The notes: a model not told the origin generated them from the letters alone. 64,000 nt of DNA from CAVZZG01 sp963779685 (GCA_963779685.1 CAVZZG010000001.1:248001-312000); one strand, 5' to 3'. Counted from the stretch's first letter, positions 24,350 through 33,688 are shown. Program-made: numbers and translations.

Positions 24350-25516
24350 CTACGCGGGAACCCGTCTCCGCGAAAGCCCGAGCATCGCGGCGGTGGCCAC
24401 GCCCGCCATGGCGACGGCGGCGTACGCCCATGCCGCGTCGGCCTGCTGGGCGATCAGGCCGGCGGCGACCGGTGAGCCGATCGCTCCCAGCGCCCACATC
24501 GTGTTCATGGTGCCGAGTGCGATGCCCTGCCCGATGTCGGCCGCGCGCGCCGATTCCGAGCACAGCGGGTAGAGCGTCACCCACAGCAACGTGCACGAGC
24601 CGAACGCGACGATCAGGACGGTCTGGTACCCGCGGAGCGACGGCGTCAGCGCGAACGCGGCGGCGCAGACCGTCACGAGGGCCGCGCCGACGCCGGCGAC
24701 CCGCGCCTTGTCGAGGCTGTCGAGCCGGCGTCGCAGCCACACCGCCACGAAGACCGATACGACGGCGGCGGCGGTGAACGTCCACCCGACGGCCGCGGCC
24801 GACAGGCCCAGGCTGTCGAGCTGGATCGGCGCCAGCAGCTGCACGACCCCCATGGTCGAGGCCACCCACAGGATGGCCAGGATGGGCTGGCGAACCCCCG
24901 CGTCGCGCATCGACGCGGCGATGCCCCCGAACACCGTGCGCTCGTCGCCCGGATGGATCCCGCCCCGGCTCGGCTCGAGCAACGCCCACACGGCGACGGC
25001 GGCGACGATCACGGCGAAGGTCAGGAACGTGGTCTCGATACCGAACGCCGCGACGACGGGTCCGCCGACGAGCGGTCCCAACACGGCCGCAGCGGACGCG
25101 CCGGCGTTGACGGTGGCGAGGGCCTGGCCCTGCCGGGCATCGTCGACGGAGACGACCAGCCACGCCAGGCCGGCGGTCCACCCGACGGCGGAGAACAGGC
25201 CGGCCACCAGTCGCAGGGCGACCAGCTGCCAGAACGTGTCGGCGAACGCGAACAGGGGCACGATGGCGGCGAACACCAGCGTGGCTGCGATCGTCACGGG
25301 CCGCGGCCCGATCCGGTCGGCGAGATGACCGACGGGGATCGAGAGTACGAGGATCGCGACGCCGTAGGCCCCGAGCACCATCCCGGACTGGACGTGCGTG
25401 AGCCCGAACTCGCGCTCCCAGACGGGGACGAGCGGCACCGCGGTGAACCACAGCACCAGGTCGAGCCCGGCGATCGTCGCGATCAGGGCGGCCAGGCGTT
25501 GCTCCGCGCGAGTCAC
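24350..25516 (-). CDS. Major facilitator superfamily transporter
   Basis: This is a 388-residue protein with twelve predicted membrane helices. The MFS loop 2-3 motif appears as VGHLADRIGPRPV, and loop 4 has RLVAGLFSAVGWTAG. There is a second, weaker copy in the C-half (RRRLDSLDKARVAG). The GTG start at 25516 lies 6 bases after TATCCT. It is 11 bases upstream of the alpha/beta hydrolase gene, so it may share its transcript. Drug/sugar efflux-type MFS; substrate unknown. Confidence 0.85.
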   Translation of the reverse strand: MTRAEQRLAALIATIAGLDLVLWFTAVPLVPVWEREFGLTHVQSGMVLGAYGVAILVLSIPVGHLADRIGPRPVTIAATLVFAAIVPLFAFADTFWQLVALRLVAGLFSAVGWTAGLAWLVVSVDDARQGQALATVNAGASAAAVLGPLVGGPVVAAFGIETTFLTFAVIVAAVAVWALLEPSRGGIHPGDERTVFGGIAASMRDAGVRQPILAILWVASTMGVVQLLAPIQLDSLGLSAAAVGWTFTAAAVVSVFVAVWLRRRLDSLDKARVAGVGAALVTVCAAAFALTPSLRGYQTVLIVAFGSCTLLWVTLYPLCSESARAADIGQGIALGTMNTMWALGAIGSPVAAGLIAQQADAAWAYAAVAMAGVATAAMLGLSRRRVPA

Positions 25517-25522
25517 CGCGCA

Positions 25523-25528
25523 AGGATA
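25523..25528 (-). promoter_or_regulatory. -10 box for the MFS transporter operon
   Basis: TATCCT (reading leftward) lies 6 bases before the GTG at 25516, a leaderless arrangement. Confidence 0.45.
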
Positions 25529-25555
25529 GGGCCCCCGGCCGCCGAATAGCCGGGC

Positions 25556-26530
25556 ATGCAGCTCGGGATGGTCGGCCTCGGCAGGATGGGCGCGAACATG
25601 ATCCGCCGCGTCATGCGCGCGGGACATGAGGGCGTGGTCTACAACCGCAGCCCGGAGCCGGTGCAGGCGCTGGTGGCCGAGGGCGCGACCGGCTCGGCGT
25701 CGCTGGCGGAGCTCGTGTCGCGCCTCGAACAGCCACGGCACGTCTGGGTGATGGTGCCGGCCGGCGACGTCACCGAGGCCACCGTCGCGGAGCTGGGTGA
25801 TCTCCTCAGCCCGGGCGACTGCCTCATCGACGGCGGCAACTCGTACTTCAAGGACGACGTGCGCCGTGCCGCGCTGCTGAAGCCGAAGGGCGTGCACTAC
25901 GTCGATGTCGGCACGTCCGGGGGCATCTGGGGCCTCGACCGCGGCTACTGCCTCATGATCGGCGGGCCCCGCGAGGCCGTCGACCGCCTCGACCCGGTGT
26001 TCCGGACGCTCGCGCCCGGCCGCGGCGAGATCGAGTCGACGCCGGGCCGTGAGGGCAAGGCGAGCACGGCCGAGGATGGCTACCTCTACTGCGGCCCGTC
26101 CGGTGCCGGCCACTTCGTCAAGATGGTGCACAACGGCATCGAGTACGGGCTGATGCAGGCCTACGCCGAGGGCTTCGACATCTTCCGCAACGCCGTCAGC
26201 GAGACGCTGCCGGCGGATATCCGCTACGACCTCGACCTGGCCGACATCGCCGAGGTCTGGCGGCGGGGGTCGGTCGTCTCATCCTGGCTGCTCGACCTGA
26301 CGGCGATCGCGCTGGCCGAGGACCCGAAGCTCGACCGCTACACCGGCTACGTCCAGGACTCCGGCGAGGGTCGCTGGACGGTGCTGGCCGCGATCGAGGA
26401 GTCGGTGCCCGCAGACGTGCTGACCGCCTCTCTGTACACCCGCTTCCGCTCTCGCCAGGAGCACACGTTCGCCGAGAAGATGCTCTCGGCGATGCGCGCC
26501 AAGTTCGGCGGGCACACCGAGAAGCACTGA
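25556..26530 (+). CDS. gnd: 6-phosphogluconate dehydrogenase, decarboxylating (short form)
   Basis: This 324-residue protein is the short, NAD-type 6-phosphogluconate dehydrogenase, which makes ribulose 5-phosphate in the pentose phosphate pathway. The cofactor motif is GMVGLGRMG at the N-terminus. Substrate-binding segments include DGGNSYFKDD and DVGTSGGIWG, and the catalytic lysine is in KMVHNGIEYG (K189). The long C-terminal tail of the 470-residue form is absent, as usual for this type. It stands alone and ends one base before a convergent aldolase gene. Confidence 0.93.
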   Translation: MQLGMVGLGRMGANMIRRVMRAGHEGVVYNRSPEPVQALVAEGATGSASLAELVSRLEQPRHVWVMVPAGDVTEATVAELGDLLSPGDCLIDGGNSYFKDDVRRAALLKPKGVHYVDVGTSGGIWGLDRGYCLMIGGPREAVDRLDPVFRTLAPGRGEIESTPGREGKASTAEDGYLYCGPSGAGHFVKMVHNGIEYGLMQAYAEGFDIFRNAVSETLPADIRYDLDLADIAEVWRRGSVVSSWLLDLTAIALAEDPKLDRYTGYVQDSGEGRWTVLAAIEESVPADVLTASLYTRFRSRQEHTFAEKMLSAMRAKFGGHTEKH

Positions 26531-27280
26531 TCAGTCGGCGTAGCCGGGGTTGACCCGGTCGAGCTCGCGCTTCACGGCCGCGAACAGGTGCCTGGCGTTC
26601 GCGGCTTCGAGCGCCCACTGCGCCGCGGTCTTCTCCGCCACCTCGTCGGGTACCCGGATCAGGTTCTGGCCGGTGGACTGGGCCTTCACCTGCATCTCGG
26701 ATGCGCGCTCGAGGAAGTACAGCTTGTGCCAGGCGTCGGCGACGTCGGTGCCGATCACGAGCACGCCGTGGTTCTCCATCATCACCACGGTCGCCTCCTC
26801 GCGGACGGCGCCGCCGATGCGCAGACCCTCCTCGGCCGCGTCCGCGAGCCCGCCGTACTCGAGCGACACCACGTGGCCGTGGAAGTACATGGCGTTCTGG
26901 CTGATCTTGGTGTCGAAGCCGCCGTTGGTGATCGAGAGCGCGGTCGCCCACGGCATGTGCGTGTGGAACACGGCCCGCGCGGACGCCCGCGCCTGGTGCA
27001 CGCCGCGGTGGATCATGAACGCGCTCATCTCCCACTCGCCTTCGCCGTCGACGACGTTGCCGTCGAGGTCGATGGTGAGGATGTCCGAGGCGCGGAGCTC
27101 CGACCAGTGAGGCCCGTACCGGTTGAGCAGGAACTGGTCGCTCCGGCCGGGGACGGCCAGGCTGAAGTGGTTGTCGATGCCCTCGTTGTACCCGAAGAGG
27201 GCGGCGGCGCGGAACGCGGCGGCCAGATCGACCTTGGCCTGCCGGATCACCTCCGCCGGTGCGCTGGTGGTCACGGCCAT
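26531..27280 (-). CDS. Class II aldolase/adducin-family protein
   Basis: This is a 249-residue protein of the class II aldolase/adducin fold. The zinc histidines appear in FHTHMPWA and in HGHVV, with a further histidine in MENHGVLVIG. The N-terminus FGYNEGIDNHFSLAVPG is a family hallmark. Members include fuculose- and ribulose-phosphate aldolases and decarboxylases, but also many uncharacterised proteins that act on aromatic or keto acids. The ATG at 27280 lies 6 bases after TACAGT. It is transcribed away from the MFS-cNMP gene. Confidence 0.85.
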   Translation of the reverse strand: MAVTTSAPAEVIRQAKVDLAAAFRAAALFGYNEGIDNHFSLAVPGRSDQFLLNRYGPHWSELRASDILTIDLDGNVVDGEGEWEMSAFMIHRGVHQARASARAVFHTHMPWATALSITNGGFDTKISQNAMYFHGHVVSLEYGGLADAAEEGLRIGGAVREEATVVMMENHGVLVIGTDVADAWHKLYFLERASEMQVKAQSTGQNLIRVPDEVAEKTAAQWALEAANARHLFAAVKRELDRVNPGYAD

Positions 27281-27286
27281 GGCCCG

Positions 27287-27292
27287 ACTGTA
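27287..27292 (-). promoter_or_regulatory. -10 box for the class II aldolase gene
   Basis: TACAGT (reading leftward) lies 6 bases before the ATG at 27280. Confidence 0.4.
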
Positions 27293-27317
27293 GCAGCCTG
27301 TAGGATGGCCGCCGACG

Positions 27318-28925
27318 GTGCCCGGGGTCTTCCGCACGCTCCTGCGCTCGCGCGCGCTCTGGCGGGCGGAGTCCGCCTACGCGCTGTTCATCGCCGCCGA
27401 GTACGCGGTCTGGGTGGCGATGCTGGTCTACGCCTTCAACCGCGGCGGGGCGACGACCGCGGGACTGGTCGCGGTGGTACAGCTCATTCCCGGCGTCCTC
27501 TTCGCGCCGGTGCCGGCGATGCTGGCCGACCGGCATCCGCCGGGCCGGGTGCTGGCGCTGGGCTACGCCTGCCAGGCGGTCGGGATGGGCGTGACTGCCG
27601 CGGTGATCCTGGGCGGAGCGCCGGATCTCGCGGTCTACGCCGCGGCGGCCGTGGCGCAGACCTGCGTGACCTTCACCCGGCCGGCCCAGGCGGCGCTCGT
27701 GCCCGGCATCGCCCGGACGCCCGACGAGCTGACCGCCGTCAACGTCGTCTCGGGCTGGCTCGAAAGCGTGATGGTGCTCATCGGCCCCTTCTCGGCGGGG
27801 CTCATCCTCGAGGTGGCCGGAGTGGGCACGGTGTTCGCCGTGTTCGCCGTAACGGCGGCGCTTTCGCTCGTGCTCGTGTTGCCGGTGCCCGGGCCGCCAC
27901 CCCTGGGCACGGACGCGGGCCCCGGCTTCGTGCAGGAGGTACTCGGCGGGGTGACGGCGCTGCGGGCGGAGCCGGCGTCGCGCGACCTGGTCGCGCTCCT
28001 GTTCGCCGAGACCGTGATGTTCGGCGCCGCCGACCTGCTGTTCGTGGTCGTCGCGATCGACCTGCTCGCGCTGGGCGATTCGTGGGCCGGCTACCTGAAC
28101 GGCGCGTTCGGCGCAGGAGGGGTGATCGGGGCGAGCATGGCGGCATTCCTCGTGGGCCGGCGCCGGCTGGTGCCGCCGCTCCTGGGCGCGGCCCTGGTCT
28201 GGGGCCTCTCGTTCGCCCTCGTCGGCCAATCCGGTTCCGCAGCGGTAGCGGCGCTCCTGTTCGCCATCGGCGGTGGCGGTCGCAGCCTGTTCGACGTCTC
28301 CGCGCGCACGCTCCTCCAGCGCACGTCGCCGCCCGAGACGCTCGCCCGCATCTTCGGTGTGGTCGAATCCCTCTCCCAGGCCGGGCTCGCGGTCGGCGCG
28401 CTGATGGTGCCGGTACTCGTTGCGCTGGGCGGGGCGAACGCCGCGGTGATCGGCGCCGGGCTGGTGCTGCCGCTGCTGATCGGACTCCGGATGCGCCGGC
28501 TCCGGGCGATCGACGCGGCCGCGACGGTTCCCGTCGTCGAGCTCGCCCTGCTGCGCCTCGTGCCGATGTTCGAGGTGCTGCCGGGTCACGTCCTCGAGGG
28601 TCTGGCCCATAACCTCGAGTTGCACGAGGTCGCGGCGGGCACGGCCGTGATCGAGGAGGGCGATTCCGGCGCGCACTACTACGTCATCGCGGACGGCTCG
28701 TTCGTCGTCACCCTGGCCGGTGCCGAGGTGAACCGGCTCGGCGAGGGCGATGGTTTCGGCGAGATCGCGCTGCTGCGCGACGTGCCCCGCACCGCCACCG
28801 TGCGGGCCGTGACACCGGCGCGCGTCTACGCGTTGGGCAAGGAGCCGTTCCTGATCGCGCTCACCGGCCATGCGCCCGCCCGGGCGCACGCGGACGCCGT
28901 GATCGAGCATCATCTCCGGTCATGA
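27318..28925 (+). CDS. MFS transporter fused to a cyclic-nucleotide-binding domain
   Basis: This is a 535-residue fusion. Residues 1 to about 395 form an MFS_3-type transporter with ten to twelve helices (AEYAVWVAMLVYAFNRGG, AMLADRHPPGRVLALGYA, FTRPAQAALVPGIARTPDEL). Residues about 408-525 form a cNMP-binding domain with the phosphate-binding cassette FGEIALLRDVPRTATV, whose glutamate and arginine are the usual cyclic-nucleotide ligands. This suggests transport gated by cAMP or cGMP. The GTG at 27318 lies 11 bases after TAGGAT. Its stop overlaps the start of the Rieske oxygenase (ATGA), so the two are co-expressed. Confidence 0.88.
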   Translation: MPGVFRTLLRSRALWRAESAYALFIAAEYAVWVAMLVYAFNRGGATTAGLVAVVQLIPGVLFAPVPAMLADRHPPGRVLALGYACQAVGMGVTAAVILGGAPDLAVYAAAAVAQTCVTFTRPAQAALVPGIARTPDELTAVNVVSGWLESVMVLIGPFSAGLILEVAGVGTVFAVFAVTAALSLVLVLPVPGPPPLGTDAGPGFVQEVLGGVTALRAEPASRDLVALLFAETVMFGAADLLFVVVAIDLLALGDSWAGYLNGAFGAGGVIGASMAAFLVGRRRLVPPLLGAALVWGLSFALVGQSGSAAVAALLFAIGGGGRSLFDVSARTLLQRTSPPETLARIFGVVESLSQAGLAVGALMVPVLVALGGANAAVIGAGLVLPLLIGLRMRRLRAIDAAATVPVVELALLRLVPMFEVLPGHVLEGLAHNLELHEVAAGTAVIEEGDSGAHYYVIADGSFVVTLAGAEVNRLGEGDGFGEIALLRDVPRTATVRAVTPARVYALGKEPFLIALTGHAPARAHADAVIEHHLRS

Positions 28926-29920
28926 TCCCGAGCGCCGTCGCCGACCCGGCGAAGTTACGAGCCTGCTGGCATCCCGTCGCATGGTCGCGCGACGTCGCCG
29001 ACCGGCCGGCCGCCGCGATGCTCCTCGGTGAGCCGCTCGCGCTGTGGCGCGATCGCGGCGGCGCGATGCACGCGGTGGCGGATCTCTGCATCCACCGCGG
29101 AACCGCCCTCTCCCTCGGGTGGATCGACGGCGACGAGATCGTGTGCCCGTACCACGGCTGGCACTACGCCACCAGCGGCGCGTGCACGCTCATCCCGCAG
29201 CTCGAGGACCCGACCAGGATCCCGGCCAAGGCCCGCGTCGATGCATTCCGTTGCTGCGAGCGGTACGGGCTGGTCTGGGTCGCGCTCGACGAGCCGCGGT
29301 TCGCGCTGCCCGAGATCCCGGAACTCGAGGATGGCGACTGGCGCATCGTCCCGTGCGGCCCCTACGGCTGGGACTGCGACGCCTCGCGGCAGGTCGAGAA
29401 CTTCACCGACTTCGGACACTTTCCGTGGGTGCATCCCGGGCTGCTGGGCGACCCGAGCCGGCCGGTGGTACCCCGCCACGAGGTCGAAGTGCGCGGCCAC
29501 GTCCTGCACTACTCCGTCGTCCGGCCCGAAGCGCCGAACTCGGACGACTACCCGGTCTTCTCGAACGAGGAGACGGAGGCCCCAATGCGGCGGTCGCGCT
29601 ACGAGCTGCATCTGCCGTACACGATCGTCTTGCGGCTCGGCTGGGGCGCACGCGAAGGGATGGTGTACTTCTTCGCGTCACAGCCGGCGGCGGCCGACCG
29701 CTGCCGCGGGTTCCTCGTCATCGGTCGCAACTACAACCTCGATCAGCCCGACGAGGTGCTGCAGGCCTTCGAGGAGACGATCTTCTCCCAGGACCGGACG
29801 GTGGTCGAGTCGCAGCGACCCGAGCGGGTGCCGTTCGATCTGGCCGCCGAGCTGCACCTGCGCTTCGACGCGGTGGCCGTCGGGTACCGCCGGGCGATGC
29901 GCGATGTCGGCCTCGCCTGA
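28922..29920 (+). CDS. Rieske-type aromatic ring-hydroxylating oxygenase
   Basis: This is a 332-residue oxygenase alpha subunit of the short type. The Rieske [2Fe-2S] ligands are C56 and H58 (CIHRG) and C75 and H78 (CPYHGW). The mononuclear iron site follows in ENFTDFGHFPWVH, with D163, H166 and H171. The C-terminal catalytic domain is shorter than in naphthalene dioxygenase and closer to vanillate O-demethylase-like enzymes. It is coupled to the MFS-cNMP gene through an ATGA overlap. A reductase partner is not seen in the window. Confidence 0.9.
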   Translation: MIPSAVADPAKLRACWHPVAWSRDVADRPAAAMLLGEPLALWRDRGGAMHAVADLCIHRGTALSLGWIDGDEIVCPYHGWHYATSGACTLIPQLEDPTRIPAKARVDAFRCCERYGLVWVALDEPRFALPEIPELEDGDWRIVPCGPYGWDCDASRQVENFTDFGHFPWVHPGLLGDPSRPVVPRHEVEVRGHVLHYSVVRPEAPNSDDYPVFSNEETEAPMRRSRYELHLPYTIVLRLGWGAREGMVYFFASQPAAADRCRGFLVIGRNYNLDQPDEVLQAFEETIFSQDRTVVESQRPERVPFDLAAELHLRFDAVAVGYRRAMRDVGLA

Positions 29921-30569
29921 TCCCGACGCGGGAGACGACGCCGTCCGCGAGGCTCGCTGGCCGGCGTCGATCGCCGTCGCGCTGATCGGGATCCTCTACC
30001 TCTCGCTCCCGAGTTCCATCTCGCCCGGGCCGACGGTACTCGCCCCCCTGGTGCTCGCCCTCCTGCTGGTGCCGCTGACCGTGGTCGCGCCGACCCGGCA
30101 CGAGCGCGAGTCGCCGCTCTTCCGCTACCTGGCCGTCGCGCTGGTCGGTCTCGTGGTGGTCTTCAACCTGGGTGCGCTGGCGACGATCCTGGACGCGCTC
30201 TTCACCGGCAACCGGCTCACGGGCGTGCCCCTGCTGCGGGCCGCGGGAACGATCTGGCTGACGAACGTCATCATGTTCGCGCTGATCTTCTGGGAGCTCG
30301 ACGCCGGCGGTCCCCACCGGCGCGCGGCGGGGTTCCTGCCCGTGGACTGGCTGTTCCCGCAGCAGAGCGACATGCGGGACCTCGTCCCGAACTGGCGCCC
30401 GGTGTTCGTGGACTACCTGTTCGTCTCGCTCATGAACTCGACCGCGTTCAGCCCAACGGACGCGATGCCCATCTCGTCGCGGGCCAAGCTCCTGATGGGC
30501 GGACAGTCGATGATCTCGCTCGTCACCGTCGTGCTCGTGACGGCCCGCGCCGTGAACATCCTCAACTGA
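29904..30569 (+). CDS. Integral membrane protein of unknown function
   Basis: This is a 221-residue protein with about five membrane helices (SIAVALIGILYLSLPSSI, PLVLALLLVPLTVVA, AVALVGLVVVFNLGALATIL, IWLTNVIMFALIFWEL). The C-terminal SPTDAMPISSRAKLLMGGQS segment precedes a last helix ending ARAVNIL. Similar proteins occur widely in actinobacteria without known function; a DUF1345-like assignment is possible but weak. The ATG at 29904 lies 17 bases inside the Rieske oxygenase gene, in another frame, so it is probably the last gene of that operon. Confidence 0.65.
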   Translation: MSASPDPDAGDDAVREARWPASIAVALIGILYLSLPSSISPGPTVLAPLVLALLLVPLTVVAPTRHERESPLFRYLAVALVGLVVVFNLGALATILDALFTGNRLTGVPLLRAAGTIWLTNVIMFALIFWELDAGGPHRRAAGFLPVDWLFPQQSDMRDLVPNWRPVFVDYLFVSLMNSTAFSPTDAMPISSRAKLLMGGQSMISLVTVVLVTARAVNILN

Positions 30570-30599
30570 GCCGGCCGCCGGGTGCTCGCCGGCCAGCGC

Positions 30600-30605
30600 T
30601 ACGGT
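30600..30605 (+). promoter_or_regulatory. -10 box for the polysaccharide deacetylase gene
   Basis: TACGGT lies 6 bases before the ATG at 30612. Confidence 0.4.
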
Positions 30606-30611
30606 TCGGCG

Positions 30612-31520
30612 ATGGGGACCCGTCGCCGTGCGACCGGCATGGCCGCCGTCTCGGCGGTGATGCTGGCGACCACGATGGCCGGTTGCGGCATGTCGGGAGG
30701 CGGGGCGAAGCTGACCGTCGTCCTGACGGCGCCGCACGTCACGAGCGTGGTCTTCCCGCCGCCGCCGCCGGCCCGCCCTCGCTCCAGCCGGGTGCGGCAT
30801 CGGGTGGTGCCGCTGCGCCTGCCGACGGTTCTCCCCGACCGCGTCCTCACCGTGCCGGTGCTGCTGTACCACCGGATCGGCCACGCGCCCGCCGGTGCGG
30901 ACCCCGTGTCGGACAGCCTGACCGTGTCGCTTGGGGACTTCGACCGGCAGATGGCGTGGCTGGCGTCGCACGGCTACCACGGCATCGGCCAGCGACAGCT
31001 CTTCCAGGCCCTGTTCCGCGGACGTGCGCTGCCGCGGAAGCCTGTCGTGATCTCGTTCGACGACGGCTACGCGGGCGTCGTCGCGGCCGCGCGTGACCTC
31101 CACCGGCTCGGCTGGCCGGGAACGGCGTACCTGATCACGGATCGGATCTCCGCCCTCCCCGGGTTCCTCACCTGGCGCGAGGTCGGCGAGCTGGAGCGCC
31201 TGGGGATGGACATCGGATCGCACACCGTCCACCACAGGGACCTCACCGCGCTGCCACCGTCCGTGCTGCGCGCCGAGCTCTGGCGGTCGCGCCGGGTGCT
31301 CGAGCGCCACGTCGGTCACCCGGTGCAGTGGTTCGCCTACCCGTTCGGCCGGCTCGACGATCGTGTCGTGACCGCGGTGCGGGCGGCCGGCTACGTCCTG
31401 GCGGCGACGACCGATCACGGGGTGGTGCAGAGCGCCCTCGATCCCCTGCGTCTCCGGCGCATCCGCGTTGTCGCCTCCGTCGGCTGGAGCCTCGCAGCGC
31501 TTCTGGGCCCGGGAGGCTAG
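30612..31520 (+). CDS. Polysaccharide deacetylase lipoprotein (NodB fold)
   Basis: This is a 302-residue carbohydrate esterase family 4 protein. The signal peptide ends at a lipobox (TMAGC) and is followed by a proline-rich linker (FPPPPPARP), so the enzyme is tethered outside the membrane. The NodB motif SFDDGY gives the catalytic base and metal aspartate (D150, D151), and SHTVHH supplies the metal histidines (H204, H208). The WFAYPFG segment is the third motif. It probably de-N-acetylates a cell-wall or surface polysaccharide. It stands alone, convergent with the GMC oxidoreductase gene. Confidence 0.88.
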   Translation: MGTRRRATGMAAVSAVMLATTMAGCGMSGGGAKLTVVLTAPHVTSVVFPPPPPARPRSSRVRHRVVPLRLPTVLPDRVLTVPVLLYHRIGHAPAGADPVSDSLTVSLGDFDRQMAWLASHGYHGIGQRQLFQALFRGRALPRKPVVISFDDGYAGVVAAARDLHRLGWPGTAYLITDRISALPGFLTWREVGELERLGMDIGSHTVHHRDLTALPPSVLRAELWRSRRVLERHVGHPVQWFAYPFGRLDDRVVTAVRAAGYVLAATTDHGVVQSALDPLRLRRIRVVASVGWSLAALLGPGG

Positions 31521-33613
31521 GCCGACGTGGAGACCTGGCTCGCGTAGCGGATCAGGTTCCGCGTGTTGCGCAGGGCGAGGGCGGCGATCGTCGCGGTCGG
31601 CGGCTGCGGGGTGGACGTCGGGAAGATCGCGCCGCAGAACACGAACAGGTTGGGCACGTCGTGGCTCTGGCCGAAGCGGTTGACGACGCTGGTGGCAGGG
31701 TCGTCGCCCATCAGGCAGGTGCCGAGCAGGTGCCATCCCCACGTCGACCAGTCCGTCTCGAGGGTCTCGACGGCCCCTGCAGCCTGGTGCGCCTCGTGGG
31801 CCCGGTCGAGCTGGAACCGGAGGTTCGCGCGCGACTCGTCGTCGATGCGGAAGTGGATCTCGGGCGCCGGGATGCCGTCGTCGTCGGTGAGGTCGCTCGC
31901 GATCGCGACCCGGTTGGACTCACGCGGCAGGTCCTCGACCCCGATGCCCCAGTCGAACGCGTGGCCCAGCGTCCGGCGGATGATGTCGTGGACGGAGGCG
32001 CCGAACTTCGACGCGTACGGGCGATCGGCGAACCGTTCGAGGGTGAACATCGGCCCCGTCAGCGGCATCGCGTCCCACTGGGCGCCGGCCGGGAAGCCGC
32101 GCGACTCGTCGTGGTCGGCGAACTCGAGCGACAGCAGCTGCGTGCCCCACGGACCCATCCAGCCGTCCAGGTGCTCCTCGTAGATGCCGAGCACGCTCAT
32201 GTACGGGTGCAGCATCAGCCGCCGGCCGACGAGGCCGGACGAGTTGCCGATCCCGTCCGGGAACTGCGCCGACGTCGACATCAGCATGATGCGCGGCGTG
32301 CCGACGCCGTTGGCGCACATGATCACCGTCGAGGCCGACTGGAATCGCTCGTTGCCCTCGCGGTCGATGTAGATCGCGCCGGTCGCCCGTCCCTTCGCGT
32401 CGACCGGGATCTCGCGGACGCGGGCGCCCGCGACCACCTTCGCGCCGGCCCTCAGGGCGTCCGGCCAGAGCGACAGGTCGGTGGAGCCCTTGGCGCCCTC
32501 GGGGCAGCCCCACATGCAGACGCCGCGCCGCTGGCATGCCGGGCGGCTGCCGATCGGTTGCGAAGGGATGTCGTGGTGGGCCGGCCACCAGTGCCAGCCG
32601 AGCTTGTTCATGCCGATCGCGGCCGTCCGGCCGAGCTTGCCGATCGGGATGCCCGGTTGCGGCGGCGCCGTCAGGCCCGGGTAGAACGGATCGCCCGGCG
32701 TCCCCGAGACGCCGAAGGCCCGATCGACCTCGGCGTAGTAGGGCAGGAGCTCCTCGTAGGACACGGGCCAGTCGTCGCCGATGCCGTGCAGCGTCCGCAT
32801 CCGGAAGTCGGCCGGCCGCATCCGCGCCCACTGCGCGCAGAAGTGGACGGTCGATCCGCCCACGGCGTTGTACATGATTGGCGTGATGTCCGAGTTCGTG
32901 ACCTCGAGCGGGTAGTCGGACGGGAACCGGCGGACGTTCGGGTCGGCGCTGTGCGAGCCATTGGCGAGCAGCTCGAACTCCGGCTTGCCCCCCGGGTACT
33001 CGGACGGGTTCATCCAGCGGCCCTGCTCGAGGCAGACGACCTTGAACCCGGCCTCCGCCAGGTACTTGCCGGCAACACCACCGGATGCGCCGGAGCCGAC
33101 GATGACCACGTCGGCGTGGTCGTCGCCATGACCGTTGCGGCCGATCGTGAACGGCGTGTAGAACCGCTCTGGCTCGGCCGGCGCCGGCTCGGCGGGGACC
33201 TGCGGCGAGGTGTCGCCGCGCTCGATGACCGGCTGGAGGATGTCGTCCCGCAGGTCGTACTCGGCCTCGTCCTCGAAGAAGGGATGGGTCTTCTGCCCGG
33301 GCCAGCCGATGCGCTTGCGCACCTTCACGTTCAGGTAGTAGGCGCCGGTGGCGATGAGCTGGAGTGCGAAGAACGCTTCCGGGTCGTCGTCGTGGAGCCG
33401 CGGCGCGGCAACGGCCGGATCCGCGCTCGCCGCGGCCTCCAGCGCCCGGATCAGGTCGGTGGTGACCTCGGGCCGCGCGGCCAGCGCCCGGTCGAGCCAC
33501 TTGCCGTCCGGGTCGGCCTCGCTGTAGCTCGGCAGATCTCCGGCTGCGGGGATGAGGACATCGCCGAGGGCGGCGAAGGTCTCGCGGTGGCTGGCTGCAA
33601 GCTGTTGGGTCAT
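31517..33613 (-). CDS. GMC oxidoreductase with N-terminal gluconate 2-dehydrogenase subunit 3-like domain
   Basis: This is a 698-residue fusion. Residues 1 to about 110 resemble the gluconate 2-dehydrogenase subunit 3 family (ETFAALGDVLIPAAGDLPSY, FFALQLIATGAYYLN). From about 167 a GMC-type flavoprotein begins with VVIVGSGASGGVAGKYLAEA, and GGSTVHFCAQWARM and CMWGCPEGAKGSTDLSLWPD follow. The C-terminal active-site part contains WGWHLLGTCLMGDDPATSVV and TATIAALALRN. In canonical complexes the small subunit and flavoprotein are separate and feed a cytochrome c; here they are one chain. No twin-arginine signal is evident. Substrate is likely an alcohol or sugar. Confidence 0.85.
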   Translation of the reverse strand: MTQQLAASHRETFAALGDVLIPAAGDLPSYSEADPDGKWLDRALAARPEVTTDLIRALEAAASADPAVAAPRLHDDDPEAFFALQLIATGAYYLNVKVRKRIGWPGQKTHPFFEDEAEYDLRDDILQPVIERGDTSPQVPAEPAPAEPERFYTPFTIGRNGHGDDHADVVIVGSGASGGVAGKYLAEAGFKVVCLEQGRWMNPSEYPGGKPEFELLANGSHSADPNVRRFPSDYPLEVTNSDITPIMYNAVGGSTVHFCAQWARMRPADFRMRTLHGIGDDWPVSYEELLPYYAEVDRAFGVSGTPGDPFYPGLTAPPQPGIPIGKLGRTAAIGMNKLGWHWWPAHHDIPSQPIGSRPACQRRGVCMWGCPEGAKGSTDLSLWPDALRAGAKVVAGARVREIPVDAKGRATGAIYIDREGNERFQSASTVIMCANGVGTPRIMLMSTSAQFPDGIGNSSGLVGRRLMLHPYMSVLGIYEEHLDGWMGPWGTQLLSLEFADHDESRGFPAGAQWDAMPLTGPMFTLERFADRPYASKFGASVHDIIRRTLGHAFDWGIGVEDLPRESNRVAIASDLTDDDGIPAPEIHFRIDDESRANLRFQLDRAHEAHQAAGAVETLETDWSTWGWHLLGTCLMGDDPATSVVNRFGQSHDVPNLFVFCGAIFPTSTPQPPTATIAALALRNTRNLIRYASQVSTSA

Positions 33614-33688
33614 GGCCCGGCGATTCTGGCACGTCCGGGCGGGCGTTGGAAGGACTACGGCCGGCTGTCGCCCCGTGCCGAGGGCCGG

